33,856 nt of DNA from Enterococcus raffinosus (GTDB lineage: Bacteria > Bacillota > Bacilli > Lactobacillales > Enterococcaceae): NCBI RefSeq assembly GCF_001886185.1, contig NZ_JXLA01000038.1:1-33856 (forward strand), read 5' to 3'. Below the pieces are notes generated by a model. That model did not search any database. It had not been told where the DNA came from and saw nothing but the letters and a program-made list of their open reading frames with translations. The translations under genes were made by a program, and so were the position numbers. This document shows, piece by piece, positions 6,407 to 14,930 of this stretch (position 1 is its first letter; each line of letters opens with the position of its first letter).

Positions 6407-7396
6407 ATGGCAACAATACAAGATATAGCTGATGAAGTTGGTATTTCTAAAGCAGCCGTTTCTAGAATCCTTAATAGAAAAGGTAAATTTAATGATAGTA
6501 CAAAGGAAAAAGTATTCCGGGTTGCAAAAGAATGGGGATACTCAATACCTGGAGAAAATCAAATTTTAGATGAAAAGTTTTTTAAAACAATAGGAGCGGT
6601 GTTTCCCACAGGACATATTGCTTATTACAGTGTTCTAGTCTCATTATTAGAACAAGCAGCCTATAGTTTTGGTTACAGTTTGATGATTTGTAGTTCTTTA
6701 TATGACAAAGAAAAAGAAGAACTTTTTTTTGAAGAGTTAAGAGAAAAAAGAATTAGCGGAATCATTTATGGGAGCTTTACAAATGATGCCAATTTGCCTA
6801 TAGATGAAAATCTTCCAATTGTGACTATTGGACATCAGCTTTCCGAAAACATACCAACAATTAAGTCAGATAATATTTTGGCAGGAGTAATAGCAGCTAA
6901 ACATTTAATGATGAAGAACTGCAAAAATTTATTATATATATCCGCCTATCAGGTAGGAGAATATAATGACGATCGATACAAAGGTTTTGCTGAAGAATTA
7001 GAAAAACACGGTAAGAAACTCCGGTCTTACTTTACTGGAATTAATGAAAGAAATAAAGATGTCCCCAGTGTAATCACTCAAATGTTTATTGAGAATCCTG
7101 AGGCAGATGGCCTTTTTGTTGAATCCTATACTCTGGCTATTCAGTGTTTAAAAGTCTGTAAATCCTTGGGGATTGTTGTTCCCGAAGATCTAAAAATTGT
7201 TACCTATGGAAATCAGATGTTAAGCTCCTATAGCTTCCCAGAGATAACAATGATCTCTGAAAATACAAATCAAATAGCCTATGAAGCAGTATCGTCTTTG
7301 ATTGATGTCATTGAAAAAGATAGTGATGAAACTTCTGATATACGCAACAAACAAATTATTATACCTGTTGCCTTGATTGAAAAACAAACGACATAA
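6407..7396 (+). CDS. LacI family transcriptional regulator
   Basis: 329 residues, ATG preceded by AGAAGGTG. Residues 3-22 are the LacI helix-turn-helix (TIQDIADEVGISKAAVSRIL), followed by the hinge helix region and a periplasmic-binding-protein-like effector domain ('TIGAVFPTGHIAYYSVLVSLLEQAAYSFGYSLMICSS' through 'EDLKIVTYGNQMLSSYSFPEITMIS'), with the usual 'GIIYGSF', 'VTIGHQL' and 'ADGLFVESYTLAIQCLKVC' segments. It is the local regulator of the PTS/esterase operon starting at 7561: both promoters carry AGTAAAC/GTTTACT half-sites. The inducer should be a sugar or sugar phosphate related to the PTS substrate. The region 6300-10750 is visibly more AT-rich than genes on either side, so it may be acquired. 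Confidence 0.9.
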   Translation: MATIQDIADEVGISKAAVSRILNRKGKFNDSTKEKVFRVAKEWGYSIPGENQILDEKFFKTIGAVFPTGHIAYYSVLVSLLEQAAYSFGYSLMICSSLYDKEKEELFFEELREKRISGIIYGSFTNDANLPIDENLPIVTIGHQLSENIPTIKSDNILAGVIAAKHLMMKNCKNLLYISAYQVGEYNDDRYKGFAEELEKHGKKLRSYFTGINERNKDVPSVITQMFIENPEADGLFVESYTLAIQCLKVCKSLGIVVPEDLKIVTYGNQMLSSYSFPEITMISENTNQIAYEAVSSLIDVIEKDSDETSDIRNKQIIIPVALIEKQTT

Positions 7397-7417
7397 AACA
7401 AATGAACTAGACTAAAG

Positions 7418-7450
7418 ACAGTATTCTTTTTAAGGATACTGTTTTTATTT
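7418..7450 (+). terminator. Terminator after the LacI-family gene
   Basis: Arms ACAGTATTC (7418-7426) and GATACTGT (7435-7442), followed by TTTTTATTTT. Confidence 0.75.
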
Positions 7451-7460
7451 TATTATTTTA

Positions 7461-7519
7461 AGTAAACTTGTTGACTTAAATAGTCAACAAGTTTACTATT
7501 AGTGGTGTAAACGTTAACA
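7461..7519 (+). promoter_or_regulatory. PTS operon promoter, palindromic operator and perfect cre site
   Basis: Promoter TTGACT (7471-7476), 17-bp spacer, TACTAT (7494-7499). It is covered by a perfect inverted repeat of 16 bp arms (AGTAAACTTGTTGACT, 7461-7476; AGTCAACAAGTTTACT, 7482-7497) with a 5-bp spacer, a probable operator for the LacI-family protein. TGTAAACGTTAACA (7506-7519) matches the CcpA cre consensus TGNAARCGNWWWCA at every position and sits at the transcription start, so catabolite repression is expected. Confidence 0.8.
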
Positions 7520-7560
7520 TTAGTAAGCACAGGCCATGCTTAAGAATTTGGAGGAAAATC

Positions 7561-8967
7561 ATGTCAGAAAATTTTAAAGAAACAGCTAAAAGTATTATCG
7601 AACTTTCTGGTGGAAAAACGAATATTTCCAATGCACTACACTGCGCAACTAGAGTCCGTTTTAATATAAAGAATTTTGAGTTCGTGAATATTGATGGGTT
7701 AAAAGAGGTGCCTAGAGTCCTAGGTGTTATGAAGGTAGGAGATCAGCTGCAGATAATTATTGGTGCCGATGTCAATGCTGTTTTTGATGAGGTAGCTCTT
7801 CTTTTAAATGAAGGAACAGAGGAGAATGAACCTGAAGCTTTGTCCGATAAAAGTAAAAAAAATATTTTTAAATCCGTAGTTTTAGGAATTCTCGATGGTC
7901 TTTCTGGAACGATGGGGCCTGTTATTCCCGCAATCGTTGCTTGTGCCCTTTTCAAAATGTTTGCTGCTATTTTAGGACCAGATTTATTAAATTTACTTCC
8001 AGTGGAAAGCGATATTTTTACTCTACTGACCTTTGTCGGAGACGCAGGTTTTTACTTTTTTCCAGTAATTGTAGGTTATTCTGCAGCTAAAAAATTTAGT
8101 GTTACACCTGTTTTAGGAATCCTATTAGGAGCAATTTTAATCCACCCAACTCTTATTCAAATGGTTACAGAGGGCGCAAAATTTACCGTTTTTGGATTAC
8201 CTGTTTACATGGTTGATTATAGTGGAACAATCATTCCAACCATCCTTTCTGTATGGGTAATGAGTTATGTAGAGAACTTCTTTAATAAGTATATTCATAG
8301 TTCGATAAGAAGTGTTTTTGCACCTGCATTTACCATACTTGTTATGCTACCACTAGCTTTGTGTTTCATTGGACCGGCAGGCGCATTTTTAGGAAACTAT
8401 GTTGTCAACGGTCTTTTAGGGTTACAAAATTATATTGGATTTTTAGGTGTAGCGATTATCTCTGCTTTGTATCCAATTCTTGTAATGACTGGTATGCACA
8501 TGGTCCTCATTACAGCTCTTTTCCAAATCTTTGCTACTCAGGGATGGGATGGCTTTGCAGGGCCAGCTCTTTGCTATGCTAGTTTTTCTGTCATGGGAGT
8601 CGCGCTAGGTGCTTTCTTCAGATTAAAAGACAAGTCACAAAAATCTTTAGCAGCTAGCTATGCAATCACTGCTATAGTTGCTGGAACTTCTGAACCTGTA
8701 ATCTATGGAATATGCACTCGCTATAAAAAACCATTTATAGGATTGATAGCTGGAGGCTTTGCAGGTGGTTTGTATGGTGGGCTCACTAGAGTAATCTCTG
8801 CAACGCTCGTACCCTCATCTAGTGTGACGGCAACACTCGCTTTCGTAGGGAAATCTGCAAGTAATCTGTATAACGGCATCATCGCTTCGTTGATTGCACT
8901 TGTTGTGGCTGCTGTCTGTACGTATCTTTTTGGTTTTGAAAAAGACGAACCTGGATTAGAGAGGTAA
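7561..8967 (+). CDS. PTS sugar transporter EIIBC (glucose/beta-glucoside superfamily)
   Basis: 468 residues; ATG preceded by TTGGAGGAAAATC. Residues 1-85 form an EIIB domain with the phosphorylated cysteine in 'NALHCATRVRF' (Cys28) and the 'VLGVMKVGDQLQIIIGADV' strand. After a short acidic linker comes the EIIC membrane domain, about ten helices, including 'PVIPAIVACALFKMFAAILG' and the substrate motif 'AGTSEPVIYGICTRYKKPF'. No EIIA domain is present, so phosphate must come from another EIIA. The permease imports and phosphorylates a sugar or glycoside in one step. No phospho-glycosidase gene accompanies it; instead two esterase-type hydrolases follow, suggesting an acylated sugar substrate (inference). 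The stop is three nt from the next ATG. Confidence 0.88.
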   Translation: MSENFKETAKSIIELSGGKTNISNALHCATRVRFNIKNFEFVNIDGLKEVPRVLGVMKVGDQLQIIIGADVNAVFDEVALLLNEGTEENEPEALSDKSKKNIFKSVVLGILDGLSGTMGPVIPAIVACALFKMFAAILGPDLLNLLPVESDIFTLLTFVGDAGFYFFPVIVGYSAAKKFSVTPVLGILLGAILIHPTLIQMVTEGAKFTVFGLPVYMVDYSGTIIPTILSVWVMSYVENFFNKYIHSSIRSVFAPAFTILVMLPLALCFIGPAGAFLGNYVVNGLLGLQNYIGFLGVAIISALYPILVMTGMHMVLITALFQIFATQGWDGFAGPALCYASFSVMGVALGAFFRLKDKSQKSLAASYAITAIVAGTSEPVIYGICTRYKKPFIGLIAGGFAGGLYGGLTRVISATLVPSSSVTATLAFVGKSASNLYNGIIASLIALVVAAVCTYLFGFEKDEPGLER

Positions 8968-8969
8968 AT

Positions 8970-9854
8970 ATGTTTCATAAAAAAATAGAATTAAATGATA
9001 CTGCATTTGTTGAGGCGTACATCCCAGACCCCAGCATTTCATACAAAGTTAATAGAAAATGGCCAGCAGTAGTTATTTGCCCTGGAGGAGGTTATATGAT
9101 CTCTGCGATAAAAGAAGGGGAAGCCGTGGCAATGCAATTTTTGTCCCAAGGCTATGCTTGTTTTGTTTTAAGATACTCCACATTTGTTAAAAGTCGAGAA
9201 GCTTATTCCAACGAGTTAGCTGAAATAAATGCCAATGGGTATTATCCATCGCAAATACTCGAGCTTATGGAAACCCTGTTTCTTATCAAAGAAAATTCTG
9301 AAGAGTGGTTTATAGACAACGATCATGTTTTTACAATGGGCTTCTCAGCAGGAGCACATATCGTTGCTATGGAGGCCTTTAGATGGAATGAGGATGAATT
9401 AATAAGCAAATTAGAATTTGTGCCAAAATCAAAAGAATTAAAACCTAGAGGAAGTATTTTATGCTATCCCATGCTGAATGCTAGAATGGATCATTTCACT
9501 AATAGTGAATTATCCAAATTTCAAAAGGATATGATGAATAAATGTCTGCATAAAAGTATAAGTCCAACTTTTGAACAATGCAAAGAATTAGAGGTTGAAA
9601 ACTACCTTCAATCAGAAATTCCGGAGCTATTTATCTGGCATACTACGGAAGATACTGTAACGAATGCGAAGTATACCACTTCTTTAGTAAAAAAAATTCA
9701 AGATATTGGACGCCCCTGTGAATATCATCTTTTCAGGCAGGGGCGACATGGATTGGCATGTGGTAATAAGCACTATGCCAATAAGCCTGATGATATAAAT
9801 AGATCTATTAGTATGTGGTTACCTTTAGTTTTTAATTGGATGGGAGAAATATAA
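8970..9854 (+). CDS. Alpha/beta hydrolase, carbohydrate-esterase type
   Basis: 294 residues; the ATG is 3 nt after the EIIBC stop, with GAGAGG as ribosome site, so translation is coupled. Visible features: oxyanion-hole 'VVICPGGGYMIS' (residues 35-45), nucleophile elbow GFSAGAH (Ser126), acid residue in 'IWHTTEDTV', and histidine in 'RQGRHGLACG'. The 'CPGGGY...GFSAGGH' combination is that of BD-FAE/acetyl-xylan-esterase-like enzymes, which remove acetyl or other acyl groups from sugars. There is no signal peptide, so it acts inside the cell, presumably on the sugar phosphate brought in by the neighbouring PTS. The exact substrate cannot be read from the sequence. Confidence 0.85.
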   Translation: MFHKKIELNDTAFVEAYIPDPSISYKVNRKWPAVVICPGGGYMISAIKEGEAVAMQFLSQGYACFVLRYSTFVKSREAYSNELAEINANGYYPSQILELMETLFLIKENSEEWFIDNDHVFTMGFSAGAHIVAMEAFRWNEDELISKLEFVPKSKELKPRGSILCYPMLNARMDHFTNSELSKFQKDMMNKCLHKSISPTFEQCKELEVENYLQSEIPELFIWHTTEDTVTNAKYTTSLVKKIQDIGRPCEYHLFRQGRHGLACGNKHYANKPDDINRSISMWLPLVFNWMGEI

Positions 9855-9857
9855 CGA

Positions 9858-10754
9858 ATGTTGGAAGAAGATAAAACAATTTTTGATTATAGATTGAAAA
9901 AAGAAAAAAAGTATTGTGACATGATAAAACAAGAAAGATTAAAAGACAATATTGAGAAGATTTCTTATTTTTCTAAACACTGTGGATACATAGATGGGTA
10001 TATCTACAGACCTGAAGGATACGATTATCAAGCCAATTTGCCTGTTGTCTTTAACTTCCATGGCGGCGGGATGGTACTAAGTTATTGTGAACAGGATGGT
10101 ATTTATTGTCAAGAGATCGCAAATAAGGTTGGCGTAGCAGTTATTAATGTTGATTATGCAGTCGCTCCTGAGTACAAGTTCCCACTACCAATCCTTTCCG
10201 CTTATGATTTTATTGACCAAGTTATTGAGAATAGCAAACGATACAATCTTCAAAAAAATAATGTCCTATTAATGGGCCATAGCGCAGGAGGGTATATTTC
10301 AACAGCACTGTGCGTATTAAATGACACTAGAAAAAAACTTACTATCAAAGGACTAATTGCAGACTACGCTGTTTTAAGACAGGATGCCCCACCTTCAAAT
10401 AGAAAAACCACTGACAAAGATAAATCAATTCCTGTTTCTAGAATGGAGGAGTATTTTAATTGGTATTTCAATAAGAATGATGATACAGCAAATCCGTTAG
10501 CCTCACCAATTAATGCGGATGGTAATATATTTCCTGCTACCCTTATTATTTCAGCTGAATATGATTCCTTGAAACAGGAAGAAGTAGCATTTGCAAAAAA
10601 ATTACTTAAAAATGGTGTCGAAGTAGAATATAAAGAGTTTAAGGATACAATGCACGGGTTCACACATAAATGGTTTGAGGAATTTCATGGGGAACAATCA
10701 AAAAAAGCGTGGGAATTGATGGAGAAATTTATTCAATCAAAATTATTTAGTTGA
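9858..10754 (+). CDS. Alpha/beta hydrolase, hormone-sensitive-lipase (HSL) type
   Basis: 298 residues, starting 3 nt after the previous stop. Family marks: oxyanion motif HGGG (residues 68-71), 'VDYAVAPEYKFPLPILSAYDF' typical of the HSL/alpha-beta hydrolase-3 group, nucleophile GHSAGG (Ser142), acid in 'ISAEYDSLKQEE', and histidine in 'DTMHGFTHKW'. It is cytoplasmic (no signal). It is not a close copy of the preceding hydrolase: the two share the fold but belong to different esterase groups, so the operon provides two distinct ester-cleaving enzymes for one imported compound. No terminator was identified directly after it. Substrate unknown. Confidence 0.85.
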   Translation: MLEEDKTIFDYRLKKEKKYCDMIKQERLKDNIEKISYFSKHCGYIDGYIYRPEGYDYQANLPVVFNFHGGGMVLSYCEQDGIYCQEIANKVGVAVINVDYAVAPEYKFPLPILSAYDFIDQVIENSKRYNLQKNNVLLMGHSAGGYISTALCVLNDTRKKLTIKGLIADYAVLRQDAPPSNRKTTDKDKSIPVSRMEEYFNWYFNKNDDTANPLASPINADGNIFPATLIISAEYDSLKQEEVAFAKKLLKNGVEVEYKEFKDTMHGFTHKWFEEFHGEQSKKAWELMEKFIQSKLFS

Positions 10755-11294
10755 ATAAAAAATTGAAATTCAAATCTTAAGGAAAAAGGACTGAGATATA
10801 AATCTAGCTTCAAATAATACTTGTTTTCTACTAAAATTCCTTGAATGCTGTGGTAATCCATATTTGTTAATTCAATTGGGTAAAAATCGAAGCAATTACT
10901 TAAAAAGAGCGTAATGAAGATCACGGAAATAAATTTTCAATTATTAAACCGACTATTTGCTCAAATCTATTGTTTATAGGAGGTTAACCAGTTTATTGAA
11001 GATATTTTAAATGCAGTAAGGAATGGTCTAGTTATCGAGTTGTAAGTAAGCTGTTTATTATGAAAGAAATCGGCTATTTAAATCTATAAAGTTCCCATCA
11101 ACAATTGACCCAGAAAAATTGTTACATAGGAATCCTTAGGAATAAAATTAGCTTCCCTAACAGGTTTTATCAGGTGAAATCGGGTTGTGTTTTTAGTTGC
11201 CCCAAAATAATTACAGTTTGCAAAAACCCTTGTTTTCTCTATCAAATAACGTGTATAGTGATAAAACATTTTAATTTTTGGGGTGTAAAAAACT
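10755..11294. other. Intergenic, possible decayed coding remnant
   Basis: No supportable gene. An AGGAGG at about 10979-10984 is followed by a short open stretch (IEDILNAVRNGLVIEL) ending at 11043, without a proper start codon; it may be a remnant but I cannot assign it. At the right end a promoter for the CDF gene is visible: TTGTTT (11230-11235), 18-bp spacer, TATAGT (11254-11259). Confidence 0.5.
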
Positions 11295-12167
11295 ATGGTA
11301 AATAACCGTTATGAACAATTAAAAAAAGCAGAACTTGGTGCAATCATTAGTATCGCTGCCTACATCCTCGTTTCTGCAATGAAGCTGATCGTTGGCAATA
11401 TGGCGAACTCAGAAGCCCTGCGTGCAGATGGGCTGAATAACTTTACAGACATACTCGCTTCCGTCGCAGTTTTAATCGGCCTTCGTATCTCACAGAAGCC
11501 TGCGGACGCGGAGCATCGCTATGGACATTGGAAGGCAGAGAATGTCGCAAGTTTAGTGACTTCTTTTATTATGCTGCTAGTCGGTCTGCAGGTTCTCTAC
11601 AGCTCCATCCTTTCTGTAATCAACAAGAAGATGGAATCCCCCGATATCACTGCAGCCATTGTTGGACTCGTTTCTGCTGTTATTATGTATGGTGTCTATT
11701 TCTTCAATAAACGGTTGTCGGAGGAAGTTAAAAGTCCTGGTCTGCTGGCTGCCGCAAAGGACAATCGCAGCGATGCCTGGACAAGTATCGGTACTGCTAT
11801 CGCTGTTTTTGCCGCGTCCTTTAATCTAGGATGGCTCGATAGCGTCGCGGCCATTGTTGTCGCGCTGCTGATTTTAAAAACGGCGATCGATATTTTTAAA
11901 GAAAGCGTCTTTACCTTATCTGACGGCTTCGATCAAGAGGAATTAGATCAATTCAATGAGGCCATCCGCCACATCCAACAAGTCCAATCAGTCAAAAACA
12001 TCAAAGGACGAAGCTATGGCTCCAACATTTATCTTGATGTCACCGTGACTATGCGACCAGAGCTAACCGTCAAAGAAAGCCATGATGTAGCTGATCAGAT
12101 CGAAAATCTACTGCGGGATAAATTTCAGGTTTTCGAGACGGATGTCCATGTGGAACCAAGTGAATAG
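11295..12167 (+). CDS. Cation diffusion facilitator (CDF) metal exporter, possibly Mn2+
   Basis: 290 residues; ATG with a weak GGGGTG upstream. Six membrane helices occupy residues about 15-205 and a cytoplasmic ferredoxin-like domain follows (residues 210-290, 'VKNIKGRSYGSNIYLDVTVTMRPELTVKESHDVADQIENLL'). The CDF signature includes 'SEALRADGLNNFTDILAS' in helix 2 and 'HRYGHWKAENVAS'. The metal site reads N-x-x-x-D in helix 2 (NNFTD) and D-x-x-x-D in helix 5 (DNRSD); from family knowledge this asparagine-bearing pattern is associated with manganese exporters (MntE-like), while zinc exporters usually have HxxxD. It would export divalent metal in exchange for protons. The gene is monocistronic, closed by a terminator at 12178. 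Confidence 0.85.
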   Translation: MVNNRYEQLKKAELGAIISIAAYILVSAMKLIVGNMANSEALRADGLNNFTDILASVAVLIGLRISQKPADAEHRYGHWKAENVASLVTSFIMLLVGLQVLYSSILSVINKKMESPDITAAIVGLVSAVIMYGVYFFNKRLSEEVKSPGLLAAAKDNRSDAWTSIGTAIAVFAASFNLGWLDSVAAIVVALLILKTAIDIFKESVFTLSDGFDQEELDQFNEAIRHIQQVQSVKNIKGRSYGSNIYLDVTVTMRPELTVKESHDVADQIENLLRDKFQVFETDVHVEPSE

Positions 12168-12174
12168 TTAAAAG

Positions 12175-12213
12175 AAAGAACCTTCCGAGTCGCTCACTCA
12201 GAAGGTTCCTTTA
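12175..12213. terminator. Bidirectional terminator between CDF and thioesterase genes
   Basis: Arms GAACCTTC-c-GAGT (12178-12190) and ACTC-a-GAAGGTTC (12196-12208) between two converging genes. A T-rich run is found on the minus side (TCTTTCTTTTA); the plus side is weak. Confidence 0.65.
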
Positions 12214-12300
12214 CGATTATTCTGTTATTATAAAGTGTATGATTGAATTTATTAGTTAAGAAAACTCAATTCTTCCTACTCTTTGACACGCAGTTATACT

Positions 12301-12852
12301 TTAATCCCCAGTTCCCTCATCTGACCAAGGCAAGTCCGTCGATAGCAGCGCCGCGAAGTTTTTATAATCATCTCGTTCCTTCAATCGATGGTTTCGACGT
12401 TTTTCATAGCCTCCACACACCATTTTTTCCTCCTCTGTTTCTGGGAGGACCTTTGGAACTGTAAATTCCGTCTCTTCATTCATGTGAGAAGGCACTGCGA
12501 CAAAGGTGGTGAAGCAAGTAGCTGCTAAATAGCGGTCGCCAGTCGCGAGATCTTCGCCGATGACCTTCACAAAGACCTCCATCGACTTATTGTGTGTTCC
12601 GGACACATAGCACTTCACACAAACGGAATGATTGGCATGAAGAGGTTTTAGAAAATTCAGATTGTCTAGGGATGCTGTTACTGCCCCTCTGCGACAATGG
12701 CGAGAAATGGAAATAGACGCGGCATCATCGATCAACGTCATTAACTTTCCCCCAAATAAATAGCCAAAAGGATTCAAATCAAAAGGGAAAATTCGGTGGG
12801 TCTGAATCACACGAGATTCCCGACAGGTTTTTGCTTCAGTCAAAAAATTCAC
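12301..12852 (-). CDS. Acyl-CoA thioesterase (hotdog fold, YkhA type)
   Basis: 183 residues. The hotdog core is visible: 'FPFDLNPFGYLFGGKLMTLIDDAASISISRHCRRGAVTASLDNLNFLKPLHANHSVCVKCYVSGTHNKSMEVFVKVIGEDLATGDRYLAATCFTTFVAVP'. The 'N.fG.lFGG.l...ID..A' motif carries the conserved Asp of the acyl-CoA hydrolase family. It would release free fatty acid and CoA from acyl-CoA in the cytoplasm. The C-terminus (residues about 135-183) is charged and less conserved. The start is uncertain: the only start consistent with full length is GTG at 12850-12852 with a poor ribosome site. The gene stands alone, converging with the CDF gene. Confidence 0.85.
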   Translation of the reverse strand: MNFLTEAKTCRESRVIQTHRIFPFDLNPFGYLFGGKLMTLIDDAASISISRHCRRGAVTASLDNLNFLKPLHANHSVCVKCYVSGTHNKSMEVFVKVIGEDLATGDRYLAATCFTTFVAVPSHMNEETEFTVPKVLPETEEEKMVCGGYEKRRNHRLKERDDYKNFAALLSTDLPWSDEGTGD

Positions 12853-12983
12853 TCTTTCTTTGCATTATTTTTCTTCAATTCCTGTAAATTATCCCACCTT
12901 CTTACTTTTTTTTCAAAAATTCTGAAAGTATACAGTTTTACAGACATTCGGTATACTGGAAGTTAAAGGAGGAGGTCCATTTT

Positions 12984-14159
12984 ATGGAAAAAGAAAAACC
13001 CTCGAAGATTATCCAATTTTTTGGCGGTAAAACATCGTATTACCTTATCGGGCTGGTTATTTTAAGTTCTCTAGCCATCTATTTATTGAATACTGTTTCC
13101 TTTATTTTTAGACCGATCGTGGTCATCATTACGACAGTTCTGCCGCCGATGGTCTTCGCATTATTGCTTTATTATTTACTGAATCCCGTGGTCAACTTCT
13201 TGAGTAAAAAGGGGCTTTCCCGTACCCTCAGCATTGTGCTTACGTATGTGGTGATTTTTGGTTTGCTTTTCTTTGGAGGTGCGAGACTCGTACCTGTCAT
13301 CCAAGATCAGGCACAGGACTTAATAAAACAATTTCCTAAATATGTCGATGATTTTCAAAACGGGATTAAGAATATTTTGGATACGACACCCTTTGCGGCA
13401 TCCTCAGGTGAAGCTCTGGATTCCATTGATAAGCTAGCGAAGGAAGCATTAAATTATTTAGGCAGTAATTGGCAAGACGGAGCGAAAGGCTTAGGAACAA
13501 TTTTCTCAGCGGTCTCTAGTACCGCTATCACCTTATTTACCGGGCCGATCATTGCGTTCTTTCTTATTCAAAGTCCCCACAAGCTCTATCGTGCGGTCAT
13601 TGATATGATTCCGCCTCGCTTTAGAAAAGACAGCCAGTCCCTAATCAAGATCGCGAATCAACAATTAGGCGCCTTTTTGAAAGGTCAAGTCATCGCTTCA
13701 TTGCTCTTAGGCTTAATTTATTGGGTGGTCTTCTTATTGCTGGGGTTGCAGTATGCCACAGTTATCGCCCTTGCCGCAGGAATCTTAAGCATCATTCCGT
13801 ATATCGGATCGTTTTTGGCTTTCTTACCCGGGTTGTTCATCGCTTTTCAGGATTCAACTTTCATGGTGGTCAAATTCGTCATCGCCTGGTTTGTTGTCCA
13901 GCTTCTCCATGGAGACCTGGTTGTTCCTCGAGTGATGGGAGACAAATTAAAGATTCATCCCATTACGATCTTAGTGGTCTTATTGGTGATGGGAGATCTC
14001 TTAGGGCTAGTCGGTGTAATCTTCGGAATTCCGATCTATTCTATGATCAAATTATTGGTTGTTTTCATCTTCCGAAAATTCAAGCAACGCTACAACAAGT
14101 ATTTTTCTGACGAAGGCGCTTATCGCAATACCGGCTTTTCAGAAGATGATTATCTATAA
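12984..14159 (+). CDS. AI-2E family transporter
   Basis: 391 residues with AAAGGAGGAGG before the ATG. The architecture of the AI-2E (UPF0118) family is clear: two or three N-terminal helices, a soluble amphipathic stretch (residues about 110-180, 'VPVIQDQAQDLIKQFPKYVDDF'), then a helical block with 'LGAFLKGQVIASLLLGLIYWVVFLLLGLQYATVIALAAGILSIIPYIGSFLAFLPGLFIAF' and the end motif 'GDLVVPRVMGDKLKIHPITILVVLLVMGDLLGLVGVIFGIPIYSMIK'. Family members include proposed AI-2 exporters and Na+/H+ antiporters; which applies here cannot be told. The gene is monocistronic, with TATACT (12952-12957) as the likely -10 and a strong terminator after it. Confidence 0.88.
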   Translation: MEKEKPSKIIQFFGGKTSYYLIGLVILSSLAIYLLNTVSFIFRPIVVIITTVLPPMVFALLLYYLLNPVVNFLSKKGLSRTLSIVLTYVVIFGLLFFGGARLVPVIQDQAQDLIKQFPKYVDDFQNGIKNILDTTPFAASSGEALDSIDKLAKEALNYLGSNWQDGAKGLGTIFSAVSSTAITLFTGPIIAFFLIQSPHKLYRAVIDMIPPRFRKDSQSLIKIANQQLGAFLKGQVIASLLLGLIYWVVFLLLGLQYATVIALAAGILSIIPYIGSFLAFLPGLFIAFQDSTFMVVKFVIAWFVVQLLHGDLVVPRVMGDKLKIHPITILVVLLVMGDLLGLVGVIFGIPIYSMIKLLVVFIFRKFKQRYNKYFSDEGAYRNTGFSEDDYL

Positions 14160-14160
14160 A

Positions 14161-14196
14161 AAAAGGAGCTGTATCCGCCTGGATACAGCTCCTTTT
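14161..14196. terminator. Bidirectional terminator
   Basis: A perfect 16-bp stem AAAAGGAGCTGTATCC (14161-14176) with GGATACAGCTCCTTTT (14181-14196), loop GCCT, between converging genes. Its outer pairs supply the U-run on both strands. Confidence 0.9.
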
Positions 14197-14207
14197 GACT
14201 ATAATTT

Positions 14208-14843
14208 TTATAAGTAAATCGAGAAAAACATCAGCATCGCGCCCAGCATCACGAATAGATGCCAAACCACATGCATGTACCGACGATTCTTCATACTGTA
14301 AAAGACAGAACCAACGGTATAAGCAACTCCGCCACCGACCAACAATAGCAGCCCCTTCAGACCGACGCTTTGGTACAGACTTGGCAAAGCAATGACGACT
14401 GCCCACCCCATCACATTGTAGATGATCGTAGAAAGCTTCGATACGGACTTCACTTTGCTTAATGTCATGCTCTTATAGACAATCCCAACAATCGCCGCTA
14501 ACCAAATTACACTCAACAGTGCGATCCCGATCGCTCCTTTAATATACAACAAACAATAAGGCGTGTATGTCCCCGCGATCAACAGGTAGATCGAACAATG
14601 ATCAAATACCTGAAAGACTTTCTTTGCTTTAGTAAAGATCAAGCTGTGATACAGGGTCGATGCTAAGAATAGCATCAACAGCGAAACGCCATAAACAATA
14701 AATGATACATAATGCAACCCGCTATCGGCCTTCTTCAGCAAAAAAACAAACCCAACAATACTCAACACCACGCCAATCCCATGCGTAACTGCATTTAACA
14801 CTTCATTTGTGATTAGATATTTCCTGCTAAATTGTGTATCCAT
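14208..14843 (-). CDS. trhA: Hemolysin III / TrhA family membrane protein
   Basis: 211 residues with seven predicted membrane helices. Conserved PAQR/hemolysin III residues are present: 'VLNAVTHGIGVVLSIVGF' at the start, 'LYHSLIFTKAKKVFQVFDHCSIYLLIAGTYTPYCLL' in the middle, and 'HVVWHLFVMLGAMLMFF' at the end, giving the histidine set that binds zinc in this superfamily. The ATG at 14841-14843 has GAGGTGAC about 10 nt upstream. TrhA proteins affect membrane energetics or homeostasis; the hemolysin name derives from an early heterologous assay and should not be taken as a virulence claim. It is downstream of an unknown 96-residue gene on the same strand. Confidence 0.88.
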   Translation of the reverse strand: MDTQFSRKYLITNEVLNAVTHGIGVVLSIVGFVFLLKKADSGLHYVSFIVYGVSLLMLFLASTLYHSLIFTKAKKVFQVFDHCSIYLLIAGTYTPYCLLYIKGAIGIALLSVIWLAAIVGIVYKSMTLSKVKSVSKLSTIIYNVMGWAVVIALPSLYQSVGLKGLLLLVGGGVAYTVGSVFYSMKNRRYMHVVWHLFVMLGAMLMFFSIYL

Positions 14844-14930
14844 TTCATTGTCACCTCGAATGATTTATTAAAGACACTATATCATAGTTAACGAAATAAT
14901 TCAAACTAGTTTTTAAAACTAGATGATGGA

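Noticed and set aside
10985-11043. Short coding stretch after AGGAGG
   Set aside because: No valid start codon at the right distance and only about 17 codons; described as a possible remnant rather than a gene.
14208-14843. Virulence hemolysin
   Set aside because: TrhA/hemolysin III proteins are widespread membrane proteins; nothing in the sequence supports a toxin role.
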